From NCBI GenBank assembly GCA_028717025.1, contig JAQUOR010000133.1, positions 1 to 5,245 of the forward strand: a stretch of DNA of 5,245 nt, given 5' to 3'. Under the pieces are notes generated by a model. That model made no database searches and was not told the origin of the DNA. It saw only the letters and a program-made list of their open reading frames with translations. Position numbers and translations under genes: made by a program. Shown in pieces: positions 5,118-5,245 of this stretch (its first letter is position 1; the number at the start of each line of letters is the position of its first letter). Source of the DNA: Candidatus Omnitrophota bacterium. GTDB lineage: Bacteria > Omnitrophota > Gorgyraeia > Duberdicusellales > 4484-171.

Positions 5118-5245
5118 GTCCTAAAAATAATTATCTTTACGGCAAACCGCGTAATTAGAGCATGGGGTATTGTTTTCTTTTCCCTTATATAAAGTTAGAA
5201 TTATACTTTAATATTTCTGCTGCAAAAGAAGTGGTAAAAAATTTC
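5118..5245 (+). other. AT-rich gap after spoVG, possible start of next gene at the edge
   Basis: The 128 bases after spoVG are AT-rich, especially 5185-5215, where TATAAA (5188-5193) and TATACT (5202-5207) resemble -10 boxes without a matching -35 at proper spacing. A weak stem, TTACG (5137-5141) with CGTAA (5150-5154), has no T-run and is not a convincing terminator. A GTG at 5231 opens a frame reading V-V-K-N-F to the edge, possibly the next gene's start, but five codons without a good ribosome binding site cannot settle it. Confidence 0.3.

Overview
This window looks like a chromosomal housekeeping segment from an uncultivated Gram-negative-type bacterium. All recognised genes lie on the + strand. 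The gene set is hisG, a 29-residue basic protein, an exported TPR protein, a two-gene transketolase, ispE and a SpoVG with an inserted zinc ribbon. That set, AT-leaning DNA and TAA/TAG/TGA all used as stops suggest the Omnitrophota (Candidatus Omnitrophica) or a relative. This is inference from gene style, not a marker-based assignment. I see no phage, transposon, CRISPR, rRNA or tRNA.

Layout: (1) 2-556, the 3' end of long-form hisG, cut by the window start. (2) 574-663, a tiny, highly basic protein resembling the AURKAIP1/COX24 (mS38-like) ribosomal small-protein family. (3) 664-755, a GC-rich, hairpin-prone gap. (4) 756-1733, a secreted or periplasmic TPR protein. (5) 1693-2538 and 2625-3560, the N- and C-terminal halves of transketolase as separate genes. 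A heptamer-based inverted tandem repeat fills the gap between them and runs up to the second start codon. (6) 3499-4404, ispE, overlapping the transketolase gene. (7) 4405-4691, a gap with several inverted repeats and a possible 16-codon leader ORF that ends on the spoVG ribosome binding site. (8) 4692-5117, spoVG with a four-cysteine zinc-ribbon insert. (9) 5118-5245, an AT-rich tail, perhaps leading into the next gene.

How they fit together: genes from the TPR protein through ispE overlap or nearly abut, so they are probably co-transcribed. Transketolase supplies pentose phosphates (PRPP for HisG is made from ribose 5-phosphate) and glyceraldehyde 3-phosphate, a substrate of the MEP isoprenoid pathway in which IspE acts. 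The ispE-then-spoVG order recalls Bacillus subtilis, where ispE, purR, yabJ, spoVG and glmU lie in sequence. The most unusual points are the zinc-ribbon SpoVG, the heptamer inverted repeat at the transketolase C-subunit start, and the structured leader before spoVG.
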